From assembly GCF_000632455.1 (NCBI RefSeq), contig NZ_JFYL01000001.1:62001-126000 (forward strand): 64,000 nucleotides of DNA. Direction: 5' to 3'. The notes beneath the pieces are model-generated. The model was not told where the DNA came from and searched no databases. It saw nothing but the letters and a program-made list of their open reading frames with translations. Positions 52,831-62,506 of the stretch are shown piece by piece (positions within the stretch are counted from its first letter, which is position 1; every line of letters begins with the position of its first letter). Source of the stretch: Acinetobacter sp. Ver3. Its GTDB lineage: Bacteria; Pseudomonadota; Gammaproteobacteria; Pseudomonadales; Moraxellaceae. A program made the translations under genes and the position numbers.

Positions 52831-54003
52831 ATGGCTTTTAAAAATATTGCAGACCAAACAAACGGGTTTTATATCCCTTGTGTTTCACTTTTCGGACCAG
52901 GTAGTGCTAAAGAAGTTGGAAGCAAAGCTCAAAATTTGGGCGCTAAAAAAGCACTGATTGTGACTGATGCAGGTTTATACAAATTTGGTGTCGCAGATAT
53001 CATCGCTGGCTATTTAAAAGAAGCGCAAGTGGAGAGCTACATATTTGCAGGTGCTGAGCCTAATCCGACTGATATTAATGTTCACGATGGTGTGGAAGCC
53101 TACAATAATAATGCTTGTGATTTTATTATTTCTTTAGGTGGTGGCTCTTCACATGATTGTGCTAAAGGTATTGGTTTAGTGACTGCAGGTGGTGGGCACA
53201 TTCGCGACTATGAAGGAATCGATAAAAGTACCGTTCCGATGACACCTCTTATTGCAATCAACACAACTGCAGGAACTGCTTCGGAAATGACGCGTTTCTG
53301 TATTATTACCAATACAGAAACTCATGTAAAAATGGCAATCGTCGATTGGCGTTGCACTCCACTCATTGCCATAGATGATCCTAAACTGATGATCGCAAAA
53401 CCTGCAGCATTGACAGCTGCAACAGGTATGGATGCGCTTACTCATGCAGTCGAAGCCTATGTTTCAACAGCAGCAAATCCAATTACAGATGCCTGTGCTG
53501 AAAAAGCCATCAGCATGATCAGTCAATGGCTGAGTCCTGCAGTTGCTAATGGTGAGAATATTGAAGCACGTGATGCAATGAGTTATGCACAATATTTGGC
53601 AGGCATGGCATTTAATAACGCCTCATTAGGTTATGTACATGCCATGGCTCACCAATTAGGCGGTTTTTATAATCTTCCACATGGTGTATGTAACGCGATT
53701 TTACTCCCTCATGTCTGTGAGTTCAACTTAATTGCCTGCCCTGATCGTTATGCCAAAATAGCTGAATTAATGGGTGTAAATATTGAAGGATTAACCATTA
53801 ATGAAGCTGCATATGCAGCAATTGATGCGATCAAAATCCTCTCTCAGTCCATTGGCATTCCAACAGGATTAAAAGAGCTTTCGGTTAAGGAGGAAGATTT
53901 AGAAGTGATGGCTCAAAATGCACAAAAAGATGCCTGCATGCTCACTAACCCACGTAAAGCAGATCTCCAACAAGTTATCAATATTTTTAAAGCTGCAATG
54001 TAA
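52831..54003 (+). CDS. Iron-containing alcohol dehydrogenase
   Basis: A 390-aa group III (iron-dependent) alcohol dehydrogenase. The N-terminal FGPGSAKEVG and GGGSSHDCAKGIGL segments bind NAD. The metal-ligand region includes DALTHAVEAYVS, HAMAHQLGG and LPHGVCNAILLPHV, the family signatures. It oxidises primary alcohols to aldehydes and feeds the aldehyde dehydrogenase encoded nearby. A strong terminator follows. It is separated from the GAF-type regulator gene by about 200 bases, convergently. Confidence 0.92.
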   Translation: MAFKNIADQTNGFYIPCVSLFGPGSAKEVGSKAQNLGAKKALIVTDAGLYKFGVADIIAGYLKEAQVESYIFAGAEPNPTDINVHDGVEAYNNNACDFIISLGGGSSHDCAKGIGLVTAGGGHIRDYEGIDKSTVPMTPLIAINTTAGTASEMTRFCIITNTETHVKMAIVDWRCTPLIAIDDPKLMIAKPAALTAATGMDALTHAVEAYVSTAANPITDACAEKAISMISQWLSPAVANGENIEARDAMSYAQYLAGMAFNNASLGYVHAMAHQLGGFYNLPHGVCNAILLPHVCEFNLIACPDRYAKIAELMGVNIEGLTINEAAYAAIDAIKILSQSIGIPTGLKELSVKEEDLEVMAQNAQKDACMLTNPRKADLQQVINIFKAAM

Positions 54004-54024
54004 ACTTTTGATTTGCTAGATCTA

Positions 54025-54061
54025 AAAGAGAATCTGGATATACTTCAGATTCTCTTTTTTA
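54025..54061 (+). terminator. Rho-independent terminator after the Fe-ADH gene
   Basis: Stem AAGAGAATCTG / CAGATTCTCTT with a 9-base loop and T tail, about 20 bases past the stop codon. Confidence 0.92.
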
Positions 54062-54205
54062 TTCTTTGATTCTCAATCGAATTCAATACTGCATTACATC
54101 AGGAATGGCGGCGTTAAATTTTTGTAGGTATAAATAAATGAGGATAAAATACGTTAACAATACGAAGAATATGCTTTAGGCCGTTGTGTTTTACTTTAAT
54201 TCGGC

Positions 54206-55372
54206 TCAATTATGATAGTGCTGTAAAAGTTGTTGCGTTGAATGAACTTGCGGTGATAACTCCATTAAACGCTCCATTGCATCAACTGCGTCAGGATTTC
54301 GTGCAATGTATTTTAAAAGCACTTCAACATCACAATAGTTAAAAATTGCTTCACTCAAACGCGAATCTAGACAATTTCGCCAAGAACATAAGAATGGGCT
54401 TTCAGTTTTTGCGAGCATTACACCATTGACCTGCTGTAAAGCTTTATCAACAAATCCAACGTCTAAAGCATTTTCGATTTGGAGGAAATCAGCTTCAATA
54501 TGCGCCAGTAATTTATAGGGTCTTGAGCCTAACATTCCACCCAATAAATCTCGAAGCTGGGACATTTCAGCTTTTAAAGTTCCCATGCTTACCTTTCGCT
54601 CCCCATACAAAGCTTGATGAAGCGAATCTAAGCTAAGCCCTTGAGGACATAATGCCAATATTGTCAAAATTTCAATCTGTCTAGGGGTAACCACCAAGGT
54701 ACGTCCGTTAAATATGACTTGAGGAATTCCAAAGGTACGAATAAATAAATGTTGGCGTTGATAATTCAGTAATGCTGATTGTATTAAAGATGCACAACGT
54801 TCTGCTGCGAGTAGTCCAAAACTATTGTGATGATCCCATGTCGTTGATAAATCTAATACACCAATGAGTTGCTTCGAAAATGGATCAACAATTGGCGCTG
54901 CATAGCACACCCAATCATGAATAGACTCCATATAGTGTTCATTTGAAAACACACAACTTGATTTTTCAGTTTTCAAGGTTAATGCTAAAGCATTGGTTCC
55001 AACCACTTCCTCCCGCCATTGACCGCCTTCAATAAAGTGAACACGTTCTGCAGCCTTACGCATTTGTTGACTAGCTTCCGTCCAAATAATGGTGCTGTTG
55101 ATATCGCCTACCGCAAGTACCATAGATGATTGTTGTGCAACATGTTTTAACTCTTGTTCACATATTTTCAATGCTTGATTTAGGCTGTTACTTTCAACAG
55201 TACTCGTTGTGATCAACGGCGCTACCATTCGCTCTTTCGGAATTTCTGCCAACTTCGATCTTTGCCAAGACTTTAAAATATGCTGACCAAGTTGTTTCGC
55301 CTGTACAGTTGAAAGACTGATTTTCTCTCTAAGTGTTTCTATTTGTTGTCTTTGCTTGATTAGAGTCTGCAT
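54206..55372 (-). CDS. GAF-domain regulator (AcoR-like, no AAA+ domain)
   Basis: A 388-aa regulator. The N-terminal part (about 20-60) is a helical segment, ILKSWQRSKLAEIPKERM, typical of AcoR-type sensors. A GAF domain at about 70-210 is recognisable (EEVVGTNALALTLKT, then YAAPIVDPFSKQLIGVLDLSTT). The C-terminal region has a winged-helix-like segment (LVVTPRQIEILTILALCPQG), unlike the AAA+ and Fis-type modules of AcoR. It is divergent from an aldehyde dehydrogenase gene, which it probably activates. The ATG at 55372 follows AAGGA with a 9-base gap; an earlier ATG abuts that site. Confidence 0.82.
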   Translation of the reverse strand: MQTLIKQRQQIETLREKISLSTVQAKQLGQHILKSWQRSKLAEIPKERMVAPLITTSTVESNSLNQALKICEQELKHVAQQSSMVLAVGDINSTIIWTEASQQMRKAAERVHFIEGGQWREEVVGTNALALTLKTEKSSCVFSNEHYMESIHDWVCYAAPIVDPFSKQLIGVLDLSTTWDHHNSFGLLAAERCASLIQSALLNYQRQHLFIRTFGIPQVIFNGRTLVVTPRQIEILTILALCPQGLSLDSLHQALYGERKVSMGTLKAEMSQLRDLLGGMLGSRPYKLLAHIEADFLQIENALDVGFVDKALQQVNGVMLAKTESPFLCSWRNCLDSRLSEAIFNYCDVEVLLKYIARNPDAVDAMERLMELSPQVHSTQQLLQHYHN

Positions 55373-55585
55373 TGAGTTCATTCCTTATTATCTCAACATT
55401 TCCCAATATGCATGTGTTGTACTTATTATAGTTATAGTATTTGTTGATCAGTTGTAAACCTTCATCATTCCAACCTTTTTCCAACCTTATAGTGGTTATG
55501 TTAACTCATCAATAATAGAAGATATCTAATACCAAAGACGAAGATATTTTCCATAACTTTATAGCACAACCAAAGGATGGACACT

Positions 55586-57097
55586 ATGCGCTACGCTGAT
55601 CCCAATCAACCAGATTCTAAAGTTCAATTTAAAGCACAATACGAAAATTTCATTGGTGGGAAATGGGTTCCTCCAGTAAAAGGTGAGTATTTTGATAATC
55701 TTTCTCCCGTAGATGGGAAAGTCTTTACTCGAGTTCCCCGTTCTTCAGTCGAGGATATTGAACTCGCTTTGGACGCAGCTCATGCCGCTAAAACTGAATG
55801 GAACAAAACGTCTGCAACAACTCGCTCTAACATTTTATTAAAAATAGCAGATCGCTTAGAAGAGAATCTAGAATTACTTGCTGTGGCAGAAACATGGGAC
55901 AATGGTAAACCTATCCGTGAAACCTTAGCTGCAGATATTCCACTGTGTATTGACCATTTCCGCTATTTTGCTGGCTGTATCCGCGCACAAGAAGGTGGTA
56001 TTTCAGAAATCGATGAAGATACTATCGCTTACCATTTTCATGAGCCGTTGGGTGTCGTTGGACAGATTATTCCATGGAACTTTCCGATTTTAATGGCGGC
56101 GTGGAAACTTGCGCCTGCATTAGCAGCGGGGAACTGTATTGTCTTAAAACCAGCTGAGCAAACTCCTGTCAGTATTCTAGTTTTAGTTGAACTGATACAA
56201 GATATTTTACCACCAGGTGTGCTGAATATCGTCAATGGTTATGGTGTTGAAGTAGGACGCCCTCTTGCCACAAATCCACGTATTTCAAAAATTGCATTTA
56301 CTGGCTCAACTGCCGTTGGTCAATTAATTATGCAATATGCCACCGAAAATATTATTCCAGTGACATTAGAACTGGGTGGCAAATCTCCAAATATTTTCTT
56401 CGAAGACATCATGGATAAGGATGATGAATATCTAGATAAAGCGCTTGAAGGTTTTGCCATGTTTGCCCTGAATCAGGGAGAAATTTGTACTTGTCCATCA
56501 CGCGCTTTAGTCCAGGAAAGTATTGCTGATAAATTCTTAGAGATGGCTGTAGAGCGCGTGAAGCGAATTAAAACGGGACATCCACTTGATACAGAAACCA
56601 TGATTGGTGCTCAAGCCTCGCAAGAGCAACAAGATAAAATTTTAGGTTGTATTGCGACAGGTCGTGAAGAAGGTGCTCAAATTCTTACGGGTGGTCAAGC
56701 ACGTGAAGAAATTGGACAAGGTTTTTATATTGAGCCGACGATTTTCAAAGGCAATAACAGCATGAAAACATTCCAAGAAGAAATTTTTGGACCAGTTTTG
56801 GCTGTGACAACATTTAAAGATTTCGACGATGCTATCAACATTGCCAATGACACCATTTATGGATTAGGTGCTGGTGTTTGGTCACGATCAGCGCATACTT
56901 CATATCGTGCAGGACGTGCAATTCAATCAGGTCGAGTCTGGACAAATTGCTACCATATCTACCCTGCTCATGCTGCTTTTGGTGGTTATAAAAAATCAGG
57001 GATTGGTCGTGAAAATCATAAAATGATGCTGGATCATTACCAACAAACTAAAAATTTATTGGTGAGTTACTCAACTAAACCAATGGGTTTCTTCTAA
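55586..57097 (+). CDS. NAD-dependent aldehyde dehydrogenase (acetaldehyde type)
   Basis: A 503-aa aldehyde dehydrogenase of the AldB/ExaC group. The N-terminus [25 protein letters not shown] is typical. Motifs: [30 protein letters not shown] with the catalytic glutamate, and [12 protein letters not shown] with the nucleophilic cysteine near 299. I chose the ATG at 55586 because AAAGGA lies 8 bases before it; the ATG three codons upstream overlaps that site. It oxidises aldehydes from the alcohol dehydrogenases. A terminator follows. Confidence 0.93.
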   Translation: MRYADPNQPDSKVQFKAQYENFIGGKWVPPVKGEYFDNLSPVDGKVFTRVPRSSVEDIELALDAAHAAKTEWNKTSATTRSNILLKIADRLEENLELLAVAETWDNGKPIRETLAADIPLCIDHFRYFAGCIRAQEGGISEIDEDTIAYHFHEPLGVVGQIIPWNFPILMAAWKLAPALAAGNCIVLKPAEQTPVSILVLVELIQDILPPGVLNIVNGYGVEVGRPLATNPRISKIAFTGSTAVGQLIMQYATENIIPVTLELGGKSPNIFFEDIMDKDDEYLDKALEGFAMFALNQGEICTCPSRALVQESIADKFLEMAVERVKRIKTGHPLDTETMIGAQASQEQQDKILGCIATGREEGAQILTGGQAREEIGQGFYIEPTIFKGNNSMKTFQEEIFGPVLAVTTFKDFDDAINIANDTIYGLGAGVWSRSAHTSYRAGRAIQSGRVWTNCYHIYPAHAAFGGYKKSGIGRENHKMMLDHYQQTKNLLVSYSTKPMGFF

Positions 57098-57107
57098 AAC
57101 AAAAGCT

Positions 57108-57137
57108 AAAGAAGCGGCTGATTGCCGCTTCTTTTCT
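57108..57137 (+). terminator. Terminator after the aldehyde dehydrogenase gene
   Basis: Stem AAGAAGCGGC / GCCGCTTCTT with a 5-base loop and TTTT tail. It also lies before the stop of the convergent zinc alcohol dehydrogenase gene. Confidence 0.88.
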
Positions 57138-57156
57138 GCTACAGGAGCTTAATGGA

Positions 57157-58209
57157 TTAGCTGGCTTGTAGACTTTTCATATCAATCACAAAACGATATT
57201 TCACATCACTTTGAAGCATTCGCTCAAATGCCTCATTAATATTTTGCATATCAATGACTTCAACATCTGACACGATATTGTGCTGACCACAAAAATCAAG
57301 TAGTTCTTGAGTTTCTTGAATCCCACCAATCACCGATCCAGCGATTGATTTTCTTCCCATAATCATGGGCACGGAATTGCTGCTAAATTCTCCGAGATAG
57401 CCTACCAATACCAGTGTCCCACTCAATGCAAGTGTCGGAATATAAGGCTTTAAATCATGATCATAAGGCACAGTATCAATAATTAAATCAAACTGATTTT
57501 TCACTGATTTCATTTGTGTTGGATCTGTTGATAACACGACATGATCTGCACCTAAATCACGTGCATCCTGTTCTTTATTTGCTGATCGTGTAAATAAAGT
57601 CACTTCTGCACCAAGTGCATGAGCAAGTTTAATCGCCATATGACCTAAACCACCGAGTCCAACAACAGCCACTTTAGAGCCTTCACCGACATTCCAATGT
57701 TTTAATGGCGACCACGTCGTGATCCCAGCACATAAGATGGGTGCAATGGATTGTGTATCTAAATTTTCAGGTACTTTCAATACAAAATCTTGGCTCGCAA
57801 TGATCGTTTGTGCGTAGCCACCATAAGTAGGTGTTTGATCATGACGATCTAAACTACCATACGTTTGTGTATTGCCAGCTTCACAATATTGCTCCAAACC
57901 TTGGTGACAAGCAGAACAAGTACGACATGAATCTACCATACACCCGATTCCGACCAGATCTCCAACCTTAAACTTCGTTACCGATGCTCCGATGCTTTTT
58001 ACGCGACCAATTACTTCATGACCAGGTACAATTGGGTAACGACTAAAACCCCAATCATTACGCGCTTGATGTAAGTCAGAATGACATACACCGCAGTATT
58101 CAATATCAATAATGACATCATCGGGGCGAGCTTGACGTTGCTGAAACGTATATGGAACCAATGGACTTTTAGAATCAAGCGCTGCGTAAGCTAAAACATT
58201 ATGGGTCAT
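57157..58209 (-). CDS. Zinc-dependent alcohol dehydrogenase (YahK/CAD-like)
   Basis: A 350-aa medium-chain dehydrogenase. The catalytic zinc ligands are around C39 (CGVCHSDLH) and H64 (GHEVIG). Structural zinc cysteines are C95, C98, C101 and C109. The NADP motif GLGGLGHMAIKLAHALG is near 184-200. YahK-type enzymes reduce a broad range of aldehydes with NADPH. With the Fe-ADH and ALDH nearby it completes an alcohol/aldehyde module. Confidence 0.9.
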   Translation of the reverse strand: MTHNVLAYAALDSKSPLVPYTFQQRQARPDDVIIDIEYCGVCHSDLHQARNDWGFSRYPIVPGHEVIGRVKSIGASVTKFKVGDLVGIGCMVDSCRTCSACHQGLEQYCEAGNTQTYGSLDRHDQTPTYGGYAQTIIASQDFVLKVPENLDTQSIAPILCAGITTWSPLKHWNVGEGSKVAVVGLGGLGHMAIKLAHALGAEVTLFTRSANKEQDARDLGADHVVLSTDPTQMKSVKNQFDLIIDTVPYDHDLKPYIPTLALSGTLVLVGYLGEFSSNSVPMIMGRKSIAGSVIGGIQETQELLDFCGQHNIVSDVEVIDMQNINEAFERMLQSDVKYRFVIDMKSLQAS

Positions 58210-58310
58210 CGTGACTCCCTCAAGCTGTTAATTTCGTACTCTCTTATTCGTTATATCACATCAATATTTTTAATAAATTTAGCTGAGTCTCAATTTAATT
58301 TCTTTTTCAC

Positions 58311-58913
58311 TTATTTTTGTAATTCGCGCTCTACAAAATGCAAGCGATCTTGCCCCCAGTACATATTTTCCCGCAAAAAAAATGTAGGTGCTCCGAATAC
58401 CCCTCGTTGTACGGCATTGTTTGTTTCATCAATCAATTTTTGTTTTACCACCGGATCTTGGCTTAAATCCAAAAGTTGCTGACCGTCGATTGCATCACCT
58501 TGAAATAAATTTATCAGAACTTCTGGATCGGCTAAATTCAAGGGCTTTCTAAACATCGCATCAAAAAGCTTGGTCAAAATCACTTCAAAATATTCATCAT
58601 GATAGATTTTCACTGCCGTTAATATACGCATTAAAGTCAATGTATTCATTGGAAAATATGGATTCATCTGCATCGGGATCTGATAATAATCTGACCAACG
58701 ACTTAAGTCTTGCATTGAATAGATCCCTTTAACAGGCACCTCAATTGGACTCTTGTTACCAGTCGACTTAAAAATTCCACCCAATAAAATTGGTGTGTAA
58801 TCAATCACTGCATTATATTTTTTGGTGATTTCTTGTAGCTTATAAAAAGCCAAATAACTAAATGGACTGCCAAGATCGAAATAAAATTCAACTTTTTGTT
58901 GTTGTGTAGTCAT
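58311..58913 (-). CDS. DsbA-family / 2-hydroxychromene-2-carboxylate isomerase-like protein
   Basis: A 200-aa thioredoxin-fold protein. The N-terminus VEFYFDLGSPFSYLAFYKL is the HCCA-isomerase/kappa-GST signature, where a serine replaces the redox CxxC. The C-terminal segment GVFGAPTFFLRENMYWGQDRL (about 170-190) is also typical. HCCA isomerase acts in naphthalene degradation; no other such genes are near. It lies 22 bases after an SDR on the same strand, suggesting a small operon controlled by the divergent TetR gene. Confidence 0.87.
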   Translation of the reverse strand: MTTQQQKVEFYFDLGSPFSYLAFYKLQEITKKYNAVIDYTPILLGGIFKSTGNKSPIEVPVKGIYSMQDLSRWSDYYQIPMQMNPYFPMNTLTLMRILTAVKIYHDEYFEVILTKLFDAMFRKPLNLADPEVLINLFQGDAIDGQQLLDLSQDPVVKQKLIDETNNAVQRGVFGAPTFFLRENMYWGQDRLHFVERELQK

Positions 58914-58935
58914 GTCTTATCCTTATTAAATATGA

Positions 58936-59709
58936 TTACCACTGTTCAGACCATGGTCGCAAATCCAATTCATGTGTCCAAGCATCTCGTGGTTGATGAG
59001 CAATATGCCAATAGTTATCAGCTATATGTTGAGGATTCAAAATACCGTCATGCTGTTTTTTTTCATACAAATGAGGGAAAGTATCTTTAATAAAATCAGT
59101 ATCAATCGCCCCATCAATAATGATGTGCGCAACATGAATATGATGAGGCCCTAACTCTTTTGCCATACTTTGGGCTAAGGCTCTTAACGCATGTTTAGCG
59201 CCAGCAAAAGCGCTGAAATATGATGAACCACGGATGCTTGCTGTTGCACCAGTGAAAATGATAGTGCCGCGCTGCCTTGCGACCATCCGTTTAGCGACTT
59301 CACGACCATTTAAAAAAGCACTAAAACAAGCCATTTCCCAGATTTTAAAATATTTACGTGCTGTTTCTTCTAGAATGCTACACGGCACATTTGCTCCAAT
59401 ATTAAAAACCAATACTTCAATCTGACCAATGTCACGTTCAATTGTGTCAATCAGTTGAATCACTTGATCTTCTTTTCTTGCATCTGAAGCAAATCCATAA
59501 GCTTTACCACCGTGTGCTTCAATCTCTCGGATGACAAGTGCAAGCTTGTCTGCATTGCGTCGAGTCATACAAGCAGTATATCCACCTCGTGCAAAGCGTT
59601 TTGCGATCTCACTGCCTGTGGCATCTCCTGCACCAATGATCAGTGCGACCTTGTTATATGTTGATTTTTCTTCTGAATGATTAATTTCTGACTGCTGATC
59701 GTTCATCAT
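58936..59709 (-). CDS. SDR-family protein with phenylalanine in place of the catalytic tyrosine
   Basis: A 257-aa SDR. The nucleotide motif IIGAGDATG is near 24-32, FNIGAN near 102-107, and serine S158 in TGATAS. The expected Tyr-x-x-x-Lys is FAGAK (F168, K172), so the tyrosine is missing. The nearby Y164 is not at the usual spacing. It could still bind a nucleotide or act by another mechanism. It forms a likely operon with the DsbA/HCCA-isomerase-like gene and is divergent from a TetR gene across palindromes. Confidence 0.85.
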   Translation of the reverse strand: MMNDQQSEINHSEEKSTYNKVALIIGAGDATGSEIAKRFARGGYTACMTRRNADKLALVIREIEAHGGKAYGFASDARKEDQVIQLIDTIERDIGQIEVLVFNIGANVPCSILEETARKYFKIWEMACFSAFLNGREVAKRMVARQRGTIIFTGATASIRGSSYFSAFAGAKHALRALAQSMAKELGPHHIHVAHIIIDGAIDTDFIKDTFPHLYEKKQHDGILNPQHIADNYWHIAHQPRDAWTHELDLRPWSEQW

Positions 59710-59720
59710 CTCTCCATTAA

Positions 59721-59754
59721 ATAACGATCGTTATTATAACGATCACTATGTTAT
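59721..59754. promoter_or_regulatory. Palindromic operator pair (TetR candidate)
   Basis: The perfect palindrome ATAACGATCGTTAT is followed after one base by the imperfect repeat ATAACGATCACTATGTTAT. It lies between the divergent SDR and TetR genes and resembles a TetR-family operator array covering both promoters. Confidence 0.72.
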
Positions 59755-59792
59755 AGTTTTGAGGCACAGTCAATGGTTATTGAATATTCAAT

Positions 59793-60365
59793 ATGAGATA
59801 TAAAGCAGGATACAAAGAAGAAAAACGTCGCGAAATTTTAAAAACCAGTGGTGAACTCGCAAAAAAACAAGGTTTTAACAATACTGGGGTTGATGGTTTT
59901 ATGCACGCTGCAAATATGACCAGCGGTGCTTTCTATTCTCACTTTTCTTCAAAAAACGACTTATTTAAAGCCTTAATCGAATCTGAAATCGGAGCAAGTA
60001 TTCAACAGTGGGAAATGAATCCTCATCAAGATCCAGAATCTTGGTTAGATTTTGAAATGAACCGATATCTTTCTCTATTACACGTTCAACACCCAGAAAA
60101 AGGCTGTGTTTTACCCTCACTTGCTGCTGAAGTTTCACGCGCTGATGTTGACATTAAACAATGTTTTGAAAAAGAACTTCAGCGTGGTTACAAACTATTT
60201 GCGCAGCATGCTCCAGAACCTGATTTCGCTTGGGCAATACTCTGTCAAATGGTGGGCTCCGTACTATTAGCACGTGGAGTTCAAGATGAACGCTTAAAAA
60301 AAGATATTCTCAATTCTAGTCTAGCTATGCTCAAGACATTATTAAAAAATGGGATTGCGAAATAA
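59793..60365 (+). CDS. TetR-family transcriptional regulator
   Basis: A 190-aa repressor. The N-terminal helix-turn-helix (about 10-55) contains NNTGVDGFMHAANMTSGAFYSHFSSKNDLFKAL. The C-terminal helical domain (about 60-185) would bind a ligand. It resembles the NemR/AcrR-type group that responds to electrophiles. It is divergent from the SDR/HCCA-isomerase-like pair with palindromes between. Autorepression and repression of that pair are the likely roles. Confidence 0.9.
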   Translation: MRYKAGYKEEKRREILKTSGELAKKQGFNNTGVDGFMHAANMTSGAFYSHFSSKNDLFKALIESEIGASIQQWEMNPHQDPESWLDFEMNRYLSLLHVQHPEKGCVLPSLAAEVSRADVDIKQCFEKELQRGYKLFAQHAPEPDFAWAILCQMVGSVLLARGVQDERLKKDILNSSLAMLKTLLKNGIAK

Positions 60366-60448
60366 ATCGTTTTATATTGTTTTATGGACGAAACCTTAGT
60401 TCCAAAAGCTCTATAATTTCCTCATCATTCTTTTAAGAACGTCACATC

Positions 60449-61150
60449 ATGAGAAAGCTTCCTGAAACAGTATATGCAATACAGCATTTAGCCTTTGAAG
60501 ATCTAGGTTCTTTTGAGGAGACACTATATCAACTGGGTTATCGGGTCAGATATTTTGATGCAGGTGTGGATGATCTTTCAGTAGCATTAAACTACGAAGG
60601 TCTGACCATTATTTTGGGTGGACCGATTGGTGTTTATGAAACAGAAGATTACCCTTTCCTACAAACAGAAATAGACTTACTTAAAGAAAGATTAAAACTT
60701 CAACGCCCTACGCTTGGCATCTGTCTAGGTGCTCAACTCATTTCAAAAGCCTTGGGTAGTGCAGTATATGCCGGCCACACCAAAGAAATTGGCTGGAGTA
60801 CGGTAGATATTATAAATGAGCAAGACAACGTTCTAAATTCTTTAAATGGTGTGCCAGTTTTGCATTGGCATGGTGATACCTTTGATCTTCCCTCGCAATC
60901 GAAACTTCTGGCGAGCACTCAAATTTATAAAAATCAGGCTTTTCAAGTTGGATCTAATATTTTAGCACTCCAGTTCCATCCTGAAGTGACCTCAGATAGT
61001 TTAGAGAAATGGTTGATTGGTCATACTTGCGAATTGCGTAAAGCGGGTATAGATATTACTCAATTACGTGCAGATAACCATCGTTATGCTGAAAAACTTG
61101 AATCTGTAGCAGGTTCAATCTTAAGCCGTTTTATTGAACAGATTAATTGA
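60449..61150 (+). CDS. Class I glutamine amidotransferase
   Basis: A 233-aa GuaA-type amidotransferase domain protein. The catalytic triad is C92 (LGICLGAQL), H177 and E179 (LQFHPEVTSD), and ILGGPIGVYE is near 55-63. It stands alone without a synthetase domain. The family includes gamma-glutamyl hydrolases and GMP-synthase-like proteins, and the acceptor is unknown. A hydrophobic LysE exporter gene begins 95 bases downstream. Confidence 0.88.
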   Translation: MRKLPETVYAIQHLAFEDLGSFEETLYQLGYRVRYFDAGVDDLSVALNYEGLTIILGGPIGVYETEDYPFLQTEIDLLKERLKLQRPTLGICLGAQLISKALGSAVYAGHTKEIGWSTVDIINEQDNVLNSLNGVPVLHWHGDTFDLPSQSKLLASTQIYKNQAFQVGSNILALQFHPEVTSDSLEKWLIGHTCELRKAGIDITQLRADNHRYAEKLESVAGSILSRFIEQIN

Positions 61151-61244
61151 TTTTGATTTGATTGCCTTCAACCCAACTGTAGATCAGGATATTGGATTGT
61201 GCTATACCTAAATTCAATATCCAAAAATTATAATGAAGATATAA

Positions 61245-61871
61245 ATGTCACCACTGTTCAGTTTAGCCATCATTCATTTCTTTGCACTTATTAGTCCTGG
61301 ACCAGATTTTTTATTTGTCACGCAAAGTGCGGTTCGACAGTCTCGCATACATGCACTTTTTGCAGCATTAGGAATTTCTCTTAGTATTTTAGTTTGGGCA
61401 ATTTGTGCTATGAGTGGATTACACTATCTATTCCAAAAAATGGCTTGGCTCCAAACAATTATGATGATTTTAGGAGGGGTTTATCTCATTTATTTAGGCA
61501 TTCAACTCTTTAAATCAGGGCTAACGAAATTAGAACCTGCTTCAGCTTACGTTACAAAAGGCATAGTCAAGAAAAAATACAGTTCTTTACTGATTCAAGG
61601 CTTTCTCACCAATATGGCAAATCCTAAAGCATTAGTTTACTTCAGTAGTGTTTTCGCGCTTGCGATGAATAGTGATGCAACTCTGATACAGCAGAGTTCA
61701 CTGTTAATGTTAATTTTTGTTGAAAGCTTGATTTGGTTTGCGATAGTTGCTTTTATTTTTTCTGCTAAACAAGTAAACACAATATATCAAAAAATCAGCA
61801 AGAAGATTGATCTTATAACAGGTAGTATTTTTATCAGTTTTGGATGTTTCTTAATTTTTAATCGTGATTAA
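61245..61871 (+). CDS. LysE/RhtB-family amino acid exporter
   Basis: A 208-aa inner-membrane protein with about six helices. The N-terminal ISPGPDFLFVTQSAVRQSR (about 17-35) is the LysE/RhtB signature, and NMANPKALVYFSS near 125 is the second repeat motif. It should export amino acids such as homoserine, threonine or leucine; the substrate cannot be told. A hairpin follows closely. Confidence 0.88.
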   Translation: MSPLFSLAIIHFFALISPGPDFLFVTQSAVRQSRIHALFAALGISLSILVWAICAMSGLHYLFQKMAWLQTIMMILGGVYLIYLGIQLFKSGLTKLEPASAYVTKGIVKKKYSSLLIQGFLTNMANPKALVYFSSVFALAMNSDATLIQQSSLLMLIFVESLIWFAIVAFIFSAKQVNTIYQKISKKIDLITGSIFISFGCFLIFNRD

Positions 61872-61894
61872 AAAAGCACCCGTAGGTGCTTTCT
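61870..61894 (+). terminator. Terminator after the LysE-like gene
   Basis: Stem AAAGCACC / GGTGCTTT with a 4-base loop; its U tail is short. It may serve both directions between convergent genes. Confidence 0.72.
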
Positions 61895-61918
61895 AAAATG
61901 TACTGTTTTTGAAGAATA

Positions 61919-62506
61919 TTATTTCTTATCAGTTGCGACTGAAGCTTCAGTCGTAATATTCACCGTGATTTTGTCGCCTACATTAGGCACATATGCGCCT
62001 ACACCGAATGCAGAACGGTCAAATGAAGTCGTTGCATTGAAACCAATAGACTGCGCTTTCGTCATAGGATGTACGGCTTGTTTATTCAAAACAGCATCTA
62101 GTACGACAGGCTTAGTAACATTTTTAATCGTTAGATCACCTGTGATCTTATACTTGTTCTTACCATTTGGTTGAACTTTAGTACTTTTAAAAGTGATATT
62201 CGGATATTTTTCAGCATCAAAGAAATCTGGTTTCAATAAATGTTCATCTAATGCTTTAACATTTGTATTGATACTTGAAAGTGGAATTGTAACATTCACT
62301 GCTGAATTCGCAGGCTTTTCATTGTCTACTTTGATCGTCCCTTGGATATCGCTAAAATTACCTGATGGTGTAGAAAAACCAAAATGATCCCAAGTAAATA
62401 CTGTCGCTGTATGAGTTGGATCAATTTTATACTCAACTGGTTTAGCAACTGAAACTGTTGCTACAGAAAGTACTACGGCACTTAACGCTATTGTTTTAAA
62501 GTTCAT
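61919..62506 (-). CDS. YceI-family periplasmic protein
   Basis: A 195-aa exported protein. The signal peptide MNFKTIALSAVVLSVATVSVA is cleaved after about residue 21. The mature YceI beta-barrel pattern starts KPVEYKIDPTHTATVFTWDHFGFS and includes FDAEKYPNITFKST and ITGDLTIKNVTKPVVL. YceI proteins bind polyisoprenoids such as octaprenyl chains. The ATG at 62506 is preceded by GAGGAA with a 6-base gap; a longer frame upstream would place the signal sequence internally. Confidence 0.9.
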   Translation of the reverse strand: MNFKTIALSAVVLSVATVSVAKPVEYKIDPTHTATVFTWDHFGFSTPSGNFSDIQGTIKVDNEKPANSAVNVTIPLSSINTNVKALDEHLLKPDFFDAEKYPNITFKSTKVQPNGKNKYKITGDLTIKNVTKPVVLDAVLNKQAVHPMTKAQSIGFNATTSFDRSAFGVGAYVPNVGDKITVNITTEASVATDKK

